From: Guyanagaster necrorhizus | Taxonomy: Eukaryota; Basidiomycota; Agaricomycetes; Agaricales; Physalacriaceae | Direction: 5' to 3' | DNA: 64,000 bases | Assembly (NCBI RefSeq): GCF_019112545.1 | Contig: NW_025064880.1 | Location: 1,431,719 to 1,495,718 of the forward strand | Part shown: positions 37,716-52,984 of the stretch, one piece after another | How positions within the stretch are numbered: position 1 is the stretch's first letter | Layout: each line of letters opens with the position of its first letter | Notes under the pieces: generated by a model | What the model was told of the DNA's origin: nothing | Database searches by the model: none | The model's input: only the letters and a program-made list of their open reading frames with translations | Position numbers and translations under genes: made by a program

Positions 37716-39530
37716 ATGGCTCTTCGACCTCTGATTGCTATCTGCGGTACCACCGGTGTCGGTAAATCCAAGCTTGCTATTGAAATAGCGCAGCATATTG
37801 CCAAGCAAGAGGCATGGGAGGGTGCCGAAATCATAAATGCAGACGCCATGCAGGTATACGCTGGCATGGACGTGATCACGAACAAGGTTACAGAATCCGA
37901 AATGCAAGGAATTAAGCACCATCTCATGGGATTCAGGCAGCCCGGAGAGCAATATGTCGTCGGCCAATGGGTCCAAGATGCGATCAAAATAGTAAGGGAT
38001 TCCGTTCTATATGGTGCATTGAGTCTAAGGTCATTCATAGATCAGTGACATACATTGTGCCAATAAAATCCCAATAGTTGTTGGGGGCACGTCATACTGG
38101 ATCCAGCATTTACTTTTTCCAAACCGCCTGTCCAACGAGAAGATTACTGACAAGAAGGGGCCACAGGCTGCAGTCATGTCAGAAGAACTTGCTCGTTCTT
38201 TTAGAACTTTGCCACCAGAATTGCAGGATCTGTTCAATTCGTTTCCAAAACAACCCCCCCTCGCCAGCGTTGATCCGGAACAGTCTCTATCTCTTCATAG
38301 ATTGCTATCCACTCTTGACGATCGTGTGGGAGCAAGGTGGCATTGGAAAGATACTCGTAAAGTCCACCGAAGTCTCTGTATCATCCGGGAAACCGGCCGC
38401 AAAGCCAGCGAAATGATCAGCAATCAATCTGAAAACACAGTCGTAGCTAGGTGAGCACCTTCAACTCCTTAAGAAACCAGCCAAAATGTAATACCAAATC
38501 TGTAGATATCGCGCCCTATGTCTTTGGCCATATGCCAAACCCGCCGTGTTGCATCCGCGACTAAATTCACGCGTCGATACAATGATAACAGTAAAATTGT
38601 CCCTCTCCTTGTCCTATCTTTGACTGATCTGTATTTTGTGAACAGCGCGGCCTCCTTGATGAAGTTCGGGCGCTACAGCATATCGCAATCTCTGATCGGC
38701 AAACCGTAACCGACGAATCATCCGCGGACTACACCTTGGGCATTTATCAATCGATAGGTAAGCCTGCTCTTTCCTGTCTCGTTATACTATAATGACGTCT
38801 CCTCACAGGATACAGGGAATTCCACGGCTGTATATCCTCGCCTGTTCCGAGTGACGATGCTTTCAACGTGGCTGTAGAAAACATGAAGATATCGACTCGG
38901 CAATATGCCAAACGGCAAGTATCTTGGATCCGTAACAAGTTACTCCCTGCGATAAAGGCGGCCAATGCTATTGAAGAAACGGTCTTTCCCTACCTGCTGG
39001 ACGCTTCTGGTGAGGTTCACCTCTACATTGCACAAGTAACGTTTTTGTGATGTACAATCAGATGTCGAAAATGGCTGGTCTTCAAACGTTGAAGATCTCG
39101 CGATGCAGATCACTGATGGTACCGGTTTTTCCAAGTGTATAAATGACAGATACTAATCAACAAATTCCAAGATTTCCTCCGCGGAAAGCTCCACCTGGAT
39201 CCTTTATCCTTGTCCGATGTCGCTCGAGAAATGCTTACCGTTGAAGAGAAAGCGACAGAGTATGTTCTGTGCATGATAACGTTATTAGCCACTCATCTGC
39301 CCATCCATAGTCCATTGTTTGTTCTAACCGCGCGTCGAAAAATGATATGTGAAGTCTGCACCGCCAACAAGAACGAACCTGTCATGGTCGAGGAAGGGCG
39401 AGAATGGGAGGTTCACACAAAGACACGAAGTCATAAAAGCTGCGATCGCAAGGCTAAAGCAACATTTCACGGATATAGGTACGGGAAGAAGATCGAACGC
39501 ATCGATACCACCGAATCACAAGCTTCTTGA
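37716..39530 (+). CDS. MOD5: tRNA dimethylallyltransferase (isopentenyltransferase)
   Basis: Adds a dimethylallyl group to A37 of tRNAs that read UNN codons, in cytosol and mitochondria. P-loop IAICGTTGVGKSKLAIEIA at the N-terminus, then EIINADAMQVYAGMDVITNK, GIKHHLMGF, VVGGTSYWIQHLLFP after the second exon joint, and RWHWKDTRKVHRSLCIIRETG. The later exons carry GLLDEVRALQHIA, DYTLGIYQSIGYREF and RQYAKRQVSWIRNKLLP. A C-terminal C2H2-like zinc finger (CEVCTANKNEPVMVE.. then EVHTKTRSHKSC) is present, as in eukaryotic members that bind the tRNA acceptor. The ATG at 37716 gives no strong presequence. Short convergent gap of 41 bases to the FAS1 gene. Exact 3' exon joins (39030-39330) are approximate. 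Confidence 0.9.
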
Positions 39531-39571
39531 CTTTATTATCATACACATGCTGTTCGACCTACACAAACTAT

Positions 39572-41319
39572 TCAAACTTCCATCGCCCACTTAGGCAGCC
39601 AATCCTCCCAACCCTCCCAATCAGTTACCCTACCATTATCGTGCCCTGTCTTCCTGGGGTCCAAAAGTGTACCCATGCTATGCATAGCACCATTCAAGGC
39701 TACAATGTCAGGAACCGCAACACGCTGACCGTTGGCATACATCTTTGTAATGATATGATGAGGCCGACGTGGCCCCGGGAAGGGCAATGTCACGTTGTAC
39801 TTCATGATGTTGATGGTGATCGGATGTTTAGGAAGGAGGGTAAGCGCGGTGACATTGAACGATGAAATCAACTCGCTGTATCCATTAGCGACGAAATATT
39901 CCTCTGTATCAATTATTTCTGCAAGGAATTGGTCCAACGGATCATCGTACGTCTCCTCTGTGCGGTACACTCTCGGGACGGAGTGCTTGTGATGAGAAGA
40001 AGCATTATAGATGTAGTCTGAAAGCATGAAAGTCAGCCTGGATCAGTCGGACTTCGTAGATAACCCACATACCTGTGTGAAGGCTGAGGTTTGGGATGAC
40101 ATGGAATCGCAACAATTTCTTGAGGGTGTGGGCACCAAAGGGAGAAAACAGGTAATACTGCAGCTGCTTCGGCAGTAATCCGAAAGCATGGTTGGAAGGA
40201 ACGAAAACCGTGGCTACAGAAGTGCCCTCGATATGTCCTTTCTTGTCTCCTTTTCCATGGACCCAGCGCAAGTCCAACTCGTCAGTGAGACCAGATCGTT
40301 GCCAGGCAGATGTCTAACATGAGAATCAGAGACGCTGACAAGAAGCTCCAAGTCAAGCGCACTTACAAAGATGGAATACATTGAAGGGGCCATGTACAAT
40401 TCCCGGAAGGCTGTAATAGGAGGAATAAGCGGGTGATTAACCACATGAATCAAACCTGTATAAAAATGGTTCGCTTTTAGTAGCTCAAGCAGAGTGAATT
40501 AATTCAAACCGTTCGCCGTCTTTGTGTTAGCACTGACCACCTTGCTGTAGAAATTGACAGTCGTTCTAGGAGGGATAAGAGAGCTCTCCACCCGTATACG
40601 CTGCGGCTCGTCGTGCATGGCGAAGTGCAGAGAAAGATTAGTCGGATAAGTCGATACCTCAGAGAGCTTCTGAGTGTCCACTTGGCCAGGAATGATATGA
40701 TAGGACAAAATGACGCGGACAAGCATTCTGAGGAACCTTTTCCATCGTTTCTTTTCCGAGTCATCGTGGAAAGACTCAATGTTAGCTAATTCCTCATACG
40801 CATGGATGGCCGTGGACAAGTCGTACATTTCTGGTTGCGCCTGCATGACGTCACCGTCGTAGCGAAACAGACCCTGGAGTGCAGATTCCTCGGGTTTGCG
40901 CAACGCCCAGTCAGGCGTAGCGAAAAAGGTGATCCTACATTATTTGTTGTCAGTGGGTGACAGAAGGGCAGCGACCAGCACGCCGACCTTGACGAAGAAT
41001 CATTCAATTGATCAATGATATCGTTGCTGAATTTGATGGCTTTAGTGAGGCGAGAGAACCTAGGGTGTGACTTAGTACGACGGTAACTTGAATCTCTGCT
41101 AAAATCATACCTTGGATCGCCTGTGATCGCCTCGTAGATGGTCTTATTTTCGGACGTTAGCGGTCCATCCCCGTCCGATACGAACTTTTGGACATGGGCC
41201 TTTGTGGACTGAAGAGGTCGCTGAAGCGACTCTGCATCAAGTCTGACAAAAGGCTCTGGAAGGGCAGACGCAAAAAGGACGCCGCTGAGGACAACGAGGG
41301 CAAGGTTTTGGAAGACCAT
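39572..41319 (-). CDS. Secreted fasciclin (FAS1) domain protein
   Basis: Signal peptide at 41319 (MVFQNLALVVLSGVLFASALP) followed by two FAS1-type modules. First: TIYEAITGDPRFSRLTKAIK, ITFFATPDWALRKPEES, LRMLVRVILSYHIIPGQVD and TKTANGLIHVVNHPLIPP, the last being the FAS1 H-box-like segment. Second: ATVFVPSNHAFGLLPKQLQ, LKKLLRFHVIPNLSLHT and VPDIVALNGAMHSMGTLLDP. FAS1 domains mediate adhesion or cell-wall association; a GPI-signal-like hydrophobic tail is not evident (the protein ends LPKWAMEV), so it is probably soluble or wall-bound. Introns are short and numerous. Function in this organism unknown. Confidence 0.85.
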
Positions 41320-41526
41320 GCTGGGGGAAGAGAGACAGAGTGAGACTGAAATCTGTGCTCAAACACTAGTCTCACCTTGAATACGTCAGCCACTGAAAAA
41401 GAACCGGATCTGCAACCTTGTACTTATCAAACCTATTCATCCGTAAAAGACGTACTAATAGCATAGACATTACATAGCAGTATATCATATAGGTCAGTAA
41501 GATTGTCTAATACATATGTCCAAGTA

Positions 41527-44500
41527 TCATGGATTGGAAGGGGCAACCCCACTCTTTTTGCGAGGCCCACTGACAGTCCTCCCGCCCCTCCCCCCTCCTC
41601 TTTTAGTCTTCTGAGTAGAAGCCTTCAATGCTTCCTCTGTCGCTTCAGCCTGTCGCTTCACTCTCTCCTCCTCCGCTACCCACCATTTCATAAATGTCTC
41701 TTCCTCCCTGCGAGCTTGCTCCTCCATTTGAATTTCGAGTAACGATCGACGAGCCTTTCCAGGAACACTATGCTCCAATTGTGACCGCTGAATTTCGGAA
41801 AAGGACATGCCAGACATTGAGGAGGTCGCAGCGTTAGGCTGCGAAGGAGATGCCCATGCTTTACCACTGTCGCACACAGCGTTAAAACATCATATTTGTA
41901 GGGACAAAGGAATGAGAAGACTTACGACACACCCCTACCAGTATGCATCGTCTTGGCCGAAGAAGGCTGTCGCTGAGGAGAAATCACGGGCCCAAGCCCC
42001 GGTAAAGCACTGGGGGATCTGGATGCTGCAGATGGTTTGACGACTAAGGTGGACGGTGCCTTTGGGGTAGACGCAGACGACGAAGAAAGCTTGGGGAATA
42101 TCTTAGTTGCGTCGCTGCAAGATGGAGATCCCATTGTGTTCACGGGCGTCCTCCGTGGTGATGGTGTGGCAGGTAAAGAACCGCTACCCTCGGATATTTT
42201 AGGCAGAGACGACTGCCTGCGAGATGGATCGTTGGCACTCAGGGGATTGCGAGGTACGATGGATCCCGTAGGAACCTGCATGGCAGCCTCAGCCATGATG
42301 GCTCGCATGTCCACACTATGTACAGATTAGTAGAAGAAATCATAGAGATGAAGAATCATACCGAGCTGCTGAGGTGGATTTCCAGGGAGCAGAGGGGCTG
42401 GATTGGTCCGAGTTCACAACGGGGACAAGATCGACGTCATCCATGGTGAAGATGTCGTCGCTTCCAACGGGAGCTGAAAGAACTTCAGGCTTGGGTGCCG
42501 ACGGAGTAACCCTGACAGGGCGCTGCACCCTACTACTTGGCGCTGGTGGGGACAGCCTAGCCGAATCCCGCCGCATTAACTGTTTGTTTGATCTGACAAT
42601 TGGGGAGGGGAGATCTTGAAGGGACAACCATTCCGCATGCCTGTCCATAGCGAGCTTTCCCAATAAGTTGCGTCGCGTGATTGGTGATTTTGCCGTCTGC
42701 ATTTCTCTGACAAAACAAGAGAGTTGTCTGATCAATGTGGGTGACATAACGTCCAGTATTCGACTTTCTAGCATGCTCTCCAGATTGACGGCGATATAGC
42801 CCTGGACAGCGTCAATCAGATCCTTCGCAGAATAGTGGGTGGCCTCGGAAAGGATATAACATGCGTTTTGGACGTTCAGGAAGTTCAATATGATGGATGA
42901 TGCAATGAGCAACAGCCGATCAAGATGTAGCTCAGCCTGGACACAGAGTGAGCGCAAGCGCGTCAAGGATTGGAAGGTAACTAACCGCGGCGGCCATGAC
43001 CTCGAACATGAACTCCAGAACCGACTCAACAGAATGAGCAAAATCTATGATTATGATCTTAGCAATCAATTTGGGATTTCCATAGACAGGAAAACTCACC
43101 CAACCTTTCAAATATCTCAATATCCTCCCCACAACATACGAATCTCAGAACATATTGCATCACATGCCACTTCATGTGCTTCATATTGACATACACCCGA
43201 CCGGTCTCATCCTTACGTTTCCTGGTCCAATCTCCTTCAGTAAAGAAATCAGCAAAAAAAACGGTTCTGGCCCGCAGAAAGGTGGAATGGCAGAAGACAT
43301 CCTTATCCTGAAGCTGCAATACGACGTCTGGGTACTGTGGAGAATCTGGCTCCTTCGACATTGTTTGTGCGTTGTGGAACAGATTTGCCACGTCCTGAAC
43401 CATCGTCGGTTCTGGAGTCACCTTCACAGGTGACTGAATTGCCTTCGAAAGTGCGGGGAGATGTAATAGTCTAGCCAAGACTTGCAACTCTGATTTGATA
43501 CGTGCAGAATCCAGGTGAGAACCGAAAGACAGGCGCCTATCCCAAACTGATAGCAGACGATCGGAATACAGATAGTCGAGAAGTATTAAGACAGACATAG
43601 GAAGACAGTGAGAAAACATAAGGCGATGGCGACCGGAGGCATGAGTATAACGAACGGATATCTTCGACTCGTCTCGAACGGTGCGAGAATTCTGGAGAAG
43701 GGAGAGAAGAACCGACGAACGTGCGCTGAGGACGACACGATGAGCGGAGAAAGTGTGACGAACTTCATCGGTGAAAATCAATATATCAGCGCCTCGTGTC
43801 AATAGCTTTCCTTCCGAGGTATGCAAGTTCATTTGGAGACGCATGACATCTAAAAGCCGGGCTAGCTTGCATAGGTCCTCTTGGATGTGGTCGTCGGCCT
43901 CATCCTCGTCTTCATCGAGACCGCGGACCAAGGGTGCCGGGGATGATGCCTGCAGCCGACTTGTATTGGGCTGCGCTGCAAGTAAAGGTAGTATTTCTGC
44001 CAGATCTTGCGCCAGACTATGTCCGTGAACCGGGATGGGATCGGGTTTGTGGTCGATTCGCATGGCGCCAAAGGCACCGGAGCTGTTCGCACATACTCCA
44101 ACAACTCGCTGGATGTAAGGAACAAGTTGGTACTTGAAGATCTTTCCGGCGCCCTGAGAACTAGTGTTTCCACCTTTGCGGGCTCGCACGAATACATGAC
44201 CAGATTCGGTGCATACTATGATCATCCCATCATTGCCAATGGCTACATCCTGGCGGGGCATCAGTCGGATCCAAACTGAATATGGGAAGGACAAACTCTG
44301 GCTGCACTGAGTTGCTTCTTCAACGTCCATGCCGGTTGTGGTACAAAGACTTTAGAGGACGAAGAGTGTGCTTCTGCATCAGTCGGCGGCGGGATCACGA
44401 GTATAAAGACCTCTCCATTTGAAGACAAGGCGGCCACTGTATCGTCGCAGTTGGTGATTTTGGAGACGTGGGCTCCCTTGATAGCCTGAGGAGGTCGGTA

Positions 44501-46279
44501 GGGCTGAATTTGCTGGGGGAAACCATGTGCTGGGAAGCTGTTCAAAGGTCGGCGTCTTGATCAAAATAATCGTACACAGAAGACTGACTTGATCTTAAAG
44601 CTCCGGTCGTTCCATATACAAATGACCTCCTGCGTTACAAGAAGGCAGATCATGGCAGCGTCTGTGAGGCACACAGACGTGACGGCCTTAGTGATCTTAG
44701 TGACCTTTCGAGGCAGAACCTGTATGGGCTGAGCAGATTTATCGTAACCTGATTGAACTGTGTCACGAACGTGCCATGAACAGGTCAAATGATATTCACC
44801 TAATTGTCCGTTATTTGTGCCCCACGTAAAGACTTCTGTCGCGGTCCAGCACGCGGACGAAGTCTTAGACGCAGCAACGCCCCTGACAAATTCTTTCTTA
44901 AGTTGACCAGCGATTTTCTTCGGCGTTGACTGAATGGGCTCTTCAATTCGACCAATGTTAACGTTCGAATTTGTTTCGACGAGGTAACCCAGTTGGGAAA
45001 ACCGGTTCAATCCCCAGCTAAGGACTTCGCCCATGTCAGTGAGAGCCAAAGTATAATCTTGCCCTAGCGCGACAGAGACTATGGTCTGATTAAGCTGTGA
45101 TAGCAGAGTCAAACTATACTGAGTATGTTGCACGGGCCCGAGCCTGCAGAGACTTTTCGTCAATAGGTGAGTAACTAGCACTGAAATAACCACCCTGACC
45201 GTCCTCCGCTGCCAAATCCGCAAAGTCTTAAATTTCCCTTCTTCTCGCATGTAACGATGACTGACATTTCAAGATTAAAACCCGAAGAAGAAGAAAACAA
45301 TAGTGCATACCAGTGTGCAATTTGGAAGTGTGGACCTGGTGAACTTGGAGCGGAAAGAACCTAGTATGTATATTGGAGTCGTCCGACGAGTATCTGTGGG
45401 GAATGACCACCTGGTCAGGGTATGTACGGTCATCACTATCGCCAAGACCGAGGGTAGCGTTCCTATAACAAAATCAGCATGCGCAGTGGTAGGCATGCTC
45501 TAGCAGATACCTATTTGTGCCCCACATGTACAGCTCAGCACCAGAGGCATTGACGGGCGGTTTCGTGCCCTCCACTGTCGAATTATACAACTCGAACGCA
45601 GTATAGCCCTCAAAGTCCCTCAGCGAGATGTCAATGTCCGAATGTTGTAGCAACAGAAGGCTGTGCGATATCAACAAGATTCACGATGGACGTATGCGTG
45701 TAGAGTAACGTACGCCGCGCCCAGATTCCCATGGAATAAAGCCCTATGCAGAGGAGTCCAATGGCTCTCCAAATCCTGAACATTGACGTTGACGGCAGGA
45801 TGGCGAAGTAGCAATCGCACGTATTCCAACGTGTCCGTCGACGAACAAGCGAGATGGAGAACTGTCCTTCCTAGCCTATCGCGTCCGTTGATCTCCGCGG
45901 CGATAGCCATTCCAACAGCGCCTCCCTTCGACCATGACTTTCCACCGCTACTACTGGTGCTGATGCCAGCGGTCCGGTCACTGTTGGCATCGAGCAGACG
46001 TTGGAAAGCTTGCTGGTTGCGTAGAGAGAAATGAACACAGAGCAAGGTCATATACCGGACGAGAAATGGATGGAACGACCCAGAAAAGTCTCTTGAAAAG
46101 ACCTTTCAAAAGATCGAGCAATCCAGATATCACTGCGCGCTTGAGCGCAGACGACGAAAACGAGCCTGGAGTTCCGTGTGTTACTGGTGGTGTACGTCAA
46201 ATGGGATGGTGCGACGACGACGAGCGATAAGAATGACGGAAACGAAGCTTATTTAAGGAACGTTCGTACGAGGTGTCAT
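41527..46279 (-). CDS. IBtk-like ankyrin/RCC1/BTB protein
   Basis: Domain order ankyrin, RCC1, then two BTB domains matches IBtk (inhibitor of Bruton tyrosine kinase), in animals a CUL3 ubiquitin-ligase substrate adaptor. Reading leftwards: ankyrin repeats (GRTVLHLACSSTDTLEYVRL, WTPLHRALFHGNLGAA, about 45720-45990) and RCC1 blades (ELYMWGTNR, GDSDDRTYPDQVV, ALTDMGEVLSWGLNRFSQLG, EVFTWGTNNGQLG, NGEVFILVIPP). BTB-1 follows at about 43690-43800 (DILIFTDEVRHTFSAHRVV) and BTB-2 at about 43220-43330 (DVVLQLQDKDVFCHSTFLRA). A Ser/Pro-rich disordered C-terminus ends in a helical RREEETFMKWWVAEEERVK and a basic tail. The start is uncertain: 46279 gives a ten-base first exon (MTPL) spliced to 46183; no other in-frame ATG precedes the ankyrin part. 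No tyrosine kinase partner is expected in fungi. Confidence 0.82.
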
Positions 46280-46525
46280 CGGGACGTCATTCGAATCGGG
46301 TCCGACATCCTAATCTGGAAAGATAGCACGTGCATCTGACGCACGTGGTAGGTAGAGCCTGGGTAGAAGTTACTTTATATGCAAGTATGAGTTCTGCGAG
46401 TATCTATAAAAGCGGCTTGCCAGGCTAAGAAATTACTTACTAGAAAACAAACTCATATATTATCATTAGACTACAAGGAATCCAGGAAGGTAATACGCGT
46501 CCATTGTACGTGAAACGACAAAATA

Positions 46526-48889
<2,364 letters not shown>

Positions 48890-49040
48890 TGATAAGGAAT
48901 GTTGTGGGCAAGATGGAAGTAAGTATTCAGGAGTTAGGCTAAGGCTATACTTACCACTGGCTGCCCGGCATTTGCCGCTTTTCACGTGAGTGACGCGTCA
49001 CTTCGCTGAACCAGCACTTGGACCTCTTGCACTCATCATC
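48890..49040. promoter_or_regulatory. Shared divergent promoter of VMA1 and RPT1, with two palindromes
   Basis: Only 151 bases separate the two ATGs. The spacer holds TCACGTGA (48982-48989), a perfect 8-base palindrome with a CACGTG E-box core, fused at its last base to AGTGACGCGTCACT (48989-49002), a perfect 14-base palindrome with an ACGCGT core. E-box and bZIP/bHLH factors bind such dyads; the factor here is not known. TTTGCCGC at about 48971 reads GCGGCAAA on the other strand, close to the proteasome-associated element GGTGGCAAA. Confidence 0.6.
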
Positions 49041-50971
49041 ATGCCTCCGAAAGCGTATGCGTCTATTTCTTGTTATCTGTCTGTTGTTCTGACTATTTTG
49101 ACAGTGACTGGGAAAAATGTACGGCGGCATCCATGCTCTCTATCTAATTCCATCTGACGCAAGCCATTGACAGACCAGAAGAAGGTCGACGAGAAGGAGG
49201 AAAAGATTGTAGGTCAGTGCACGCTTTTCTCCCACTGTTGTACCGCTTAATTCTTTTGTCAGCTCTTGACGACAGTGATATTCAAATTTTGAAGACCTAT
49301 GTAACTTGAACACTTACTCTGTCGCGGTGTGCACTCTTTAACACCTTCCGTAGGGACAAGGACCTTATGCACATACGCTGAAGAAAGTCGAGTCCGACAT
49401 CAAGGATATACAGAAGCGCATCAATGAGAAACTAGGTCAGTCTGTTCGGCTACCACTCCCCTACCATTTGTAACATCTCAACAGGCGTCAAGGAATCAGA
49501 CACCGGTCTTGCTGCACCTAATCTGTGGGATCTTGCCGCCGACAGGCAGAGGATGTCTGAGGAGCACCCTTTGCAGGTCGCACGGTGTACAAAGATAATA
49601 CCCGTCGACCCCAAATTGGCAGATGCTGCTAAGGCCGTAAATCCTCTGGGTGCTATGCAAGGTCAGAAGGGCGCGGATGAACAAGACAAGTATGTTATCA
49701 ATATCCGTCAGATAGCCAAGTTTGTCGTTGGACTGGGCGACCGGGTGGCTCCCACAGATATTGAAGAAGGCATGCGCGTTGGGTATGTTTTTTGTTTTTT
49801 TTTTTTTTTTGCTACTGGTTGTTTCGTACTGAAGCCAGCGTAGTGTCGACCGGACAAAATACCAAATACAGATCCCCCTTCCGCCAAAAATTGACGCCTC
49901 TGTCACAATGATGCAAGTTGAGGAGAAACCGGATGTCACTTATTCAGACGTCGGAGGTTGCAAAGAGCAGATCGAAAAGCTTCGAGAAGTTGTTGAAACA
50001 CCTCTTCTATCAGTATGTGGTTCAACCATGTATTCTCTTACGTTCCTCAGTCGTTTTCAGCCTGAACGTTTCGTTAATCTTGGTATCGATCCTCCAAAGG
50101 GCGTTCTCCTCTTTGGGCCTCCAGGAACCGGTAAGACGTTATGCGCTCGTGCAGTCGCGAATCGGACAGATGCGACCTTCATTCGTGTCATTGGATCTGA
50201 GCTTGTCCAAAAATACGTCGGTGAAGGTGCACGTATGGTTCGAGAGCTGTTTGAAATGGCCAGGAGTAAGAAGGCTTGCATCATCTTCTTTGATGAAGTG
50301 GACGCTATTGGTGGTGCGCGTTTTGATGATGGCGCTGGTGGAGACAACGAGGTGCAGCGGACCATGCTTGAGCTTATCAACCAACTAGATGGGTTCGATC
50401 CAAGAGGGAACATCAAAGTGCTCATGGCTACCAACCGGTAAGTGTTTTGTTCGGCTTCTTTCCCTTGTATCCTAACGCACTTTATCAAAGACCGGATACC
50501 CTGGACCCTGCACTTATGCGACCCGGACGATTGGATCGTCGAATAGAGTTTTCTCTGCCAGACAACGAAGGACGGGCCAACATTCTCAAGATCCATGCTA
50601 GAAGGTATGATTGCATCCTGTCTCACCGACCGATTCTCTCTTATCTCTTGCAGTATGAGTGTTGAGAGAGACATCCGTTTCGATCTAATTGCTCGACTAT
50701 GTCCCAACACAACTGGTGCCGAGCTGAGATCCGTTGCAACAGAGGTATTTGTGTTAGTATTTGATGTTGTAGCCTGCTAACATGGGAATAGGCTGGAATG
50801 TTTGCCATTCGTGCCAGGCGGAAGGTGGCCTCAGAACGCGATTTCCTGGATGCCGTAGAGAAAGTTGTCCGACAGGGCACCAAGTTTTCCAGCACGTAAG
50901 TTGAAGTGATTTTACACGAACCCTTCCTCGCTGAGTAGGTTTCCAGGCCTTTATATCAAGTGTACAATTAG
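49041..50971 (+). CDS. RPT1: 26S proteasome regulatory ATPase subunit 7 (Rpt1)
   Basis: AAA+ ATPase of the 19S base ring that unfolds substrates. Start MPPKADWEKY is encoded by two short exons; the second is only 14 bases (near 49085-49100). [37 protein letters not shown] and the OB-fold segment [20 protein letters not shown] follow. [20 protein letters not shown], Walker [21 protein letters not shown], Walker [20 protein letters not shown], sensor [19 protein letters not shown] and the C-terminal LYQVYN are present. The subunit-specific N-terminus and [20 protein letters not shown] identify Rpt1 rather than other Rpt proteins. The terminal tripeptide is YN-ending rather than the HbYX motif, as in yeast Rpt1. 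Confidence 0.96.
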
Positions 50972-51104
50972 TTTCTGTATAATGTTACAAGGTTTAGTTT
51001 TCCTAAGTTACGAATCATGATCCGGCCCGACCTGAGAGTATCTGTGAATGCCACTTGAAGGCTCCTTTAAATAAATGTAACGTCTTTCTTCCTTCCGCCT
51101 CGCC

Positions 51105-52569
51105 ATGACTTGTCGCGCCTCCAAATACCTGCTCCTGAGAGTGTGTCGACGCTATTACAGACGGGCGCCGCCAGCATCGTCAGCAGAGATCAGCAAATTG
51201 CTGGAACGTTACAATGCTTCATCACCGCCGCCACCTCTAAATCTGTCTCAACTAATATCCTTTGGTCGACCATTGACTGCAGAATCCGTTCTCCAGTCAA
51301 GCCAGTTTGTGTTGTCCAAAATACCGCGAGCGCTCGCATTCCGTATCCATTCGTTGGAGACGCTGCCGTTCATCGTTGGTACCAATCCCTTCATAGCGAG
51401 TATCTTGAACGTCCACCGCGAAAGCTTTCAATTCCTTGCAAACTATACTGTTCCCAAGACCATAGAAGATAATGCTATACTCGCTGAGGAGCTAAAGATG
51501 TTGGTAGAGATTCATGCTAATGATATTCCGACAATGGCGAAAGGGTGCGTGTAACATTAGTCTTTCAAAGGTGCAAGGTCTAACCTTGAGACAGGTTTCA
51601 GGAATGCTCTCGATATCTATCACCTACGCAAGTTAGCCATTTTCTCGACGGCGCCATTCGAAACCGGATATCGGTGCGGTTGATGGCAGAGCAGCATATT
51701 GTCCTCTCAGACGCACTCGAAAGCCAGAGCCATACCAGCCCAGTAGGCGTTATCGATAGGATGTGTTCACCGGCACACATGATTCGCAGTTGCGGTTCAT
51801 TTGTCAAAGAGCTCTGTGAAGCGACGTTAGGGGCAAGTCCAGCTATTTCGATTAATGGAGTCGTTGATGCCACCTTCCCGTAGGTACCACGCTTCCATTC
51901 GCATATTCCTTCGTTAATCTTCCGCCAGTTATGTCCCTGTGCATCTGGAATATATACTAACAGAAATCCTCAAGAACTCCTTCCGTGCGACTGTCGAACA
52001 CCATAGCAGGCAATCTCAATCCTCCAAGGTTCTCCCTCCCGTTGTTATCACTCTATCCCCTCCGCTAGCTGCGCCAATCTCAGCTCCGAAGTATTTTTCT
52101 TTGCGAATTCGCGATCAAGGGGGCGGAATATCTCCTACGAACATGCTACGCATATTCTCATACGCGTTTACCACCGCTGGCAGAAATGCAGATGAAGACG
52201 ATAGCGCGGGGGGACCATATGCCGCGCAGTACATCGGCGGTAGCGCTGCCATTGGAGATGCAAATGACGAAGGCAGTCTCTTCGGTGAGATAACTAAGAA
52301 AGGCCTACAAACGGGTATGGGAACCATCGCAGGTCTGGGCTATGGTTTGCCGATGAGTCAGCTCTACGCCAAGTGAGTGTGCGTGTGGAAAGACGTATCT
52401 AAACTCAAGAATTTCCTTTATTTAGGTATTTTGGTGGTACGCTGGATTTGAAATCGTTGGAAGGATGGGGTGAGCCGTGACGTTGGCCACTGTTGAACTT
52501 TTTCGCTAACACATACTCTAGGCAGCGATGTATTTGTGAAGCTTCGATGCCTGGACGAGTCTATTTAAA
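51105..52569 (+). CDS. Mitochondrial pyruvate dehydrogenase kinase-type protein kinase
   Basis: Member of the PDK/BCKDK family that phosphorylates the E1 subunit of mitochondrial dehydrogenase complexes. The N-terminus MTCRASKYLLLRVCRRYYRR is Arg-rich without acidic residues, a likely import signal. Four-helix domain: PPPLNLSQLISFGRPLTAES and FQFLANYTVPKTIEDNAILA up to HANDIPTMAKGFQECS. The GHKL ATPase domain has the N-box YILTEILKNSFRATVEH, G1 RIRDQGGGISPTNM and G2 GTIAGLGYGLPMSQLYAKY, then FGGTLDLKSLEGWGSDVFVK. The lid region contains an acidic and Gly-rich insert (DEDDSAGGPYAAQY) longer than in animal enzymes. Closest to fungal Pkp1/Pkp2; which substrate it serves cannot be told here. Confidence 0.9.
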
Positions 52570-52984
52570 TTTACAAATGTTCCGAACGCGGGCCGCATAC
52601 GTTTTTGTGTGTTGAGTATCTCAGTTAGATACTCAACTACAGTTACTTATATACAACGATATTTGGTTGGCTTTCCGGAATGTTTGCATCCTAAGGATCT
52701 GTGTACAACTACACTCTGTTAATCCATGATGATGATTCATTAGCTCCTGTTCCAACACTTGAAATCCTTCTTTTAAGAAGTAGGGTGTAAATCCCAAATC
52801 AGATGCCAGTGGGCTTCGCCAAAGTCAATGTCGCTGGCCTTGAAATCGTAAAAATGTGTAATCGGAAAGAGCCGACTTGCTATAAGGCCTGGATTAGCCA
52901 CGAGAGCCCAACCTTACTTCGTTCCCGCAACCACTCGCGCAGACATTAAGTAAACGACGATTCCTCGTTCGACGATGGCCACTA
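52570..52984. other. Intergenic region upstream of the small unknown gene
   Basis: No recognisable coding sequence; 3' flank of the kinase and probable promoter of the next gene. Confidence 0.45.
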
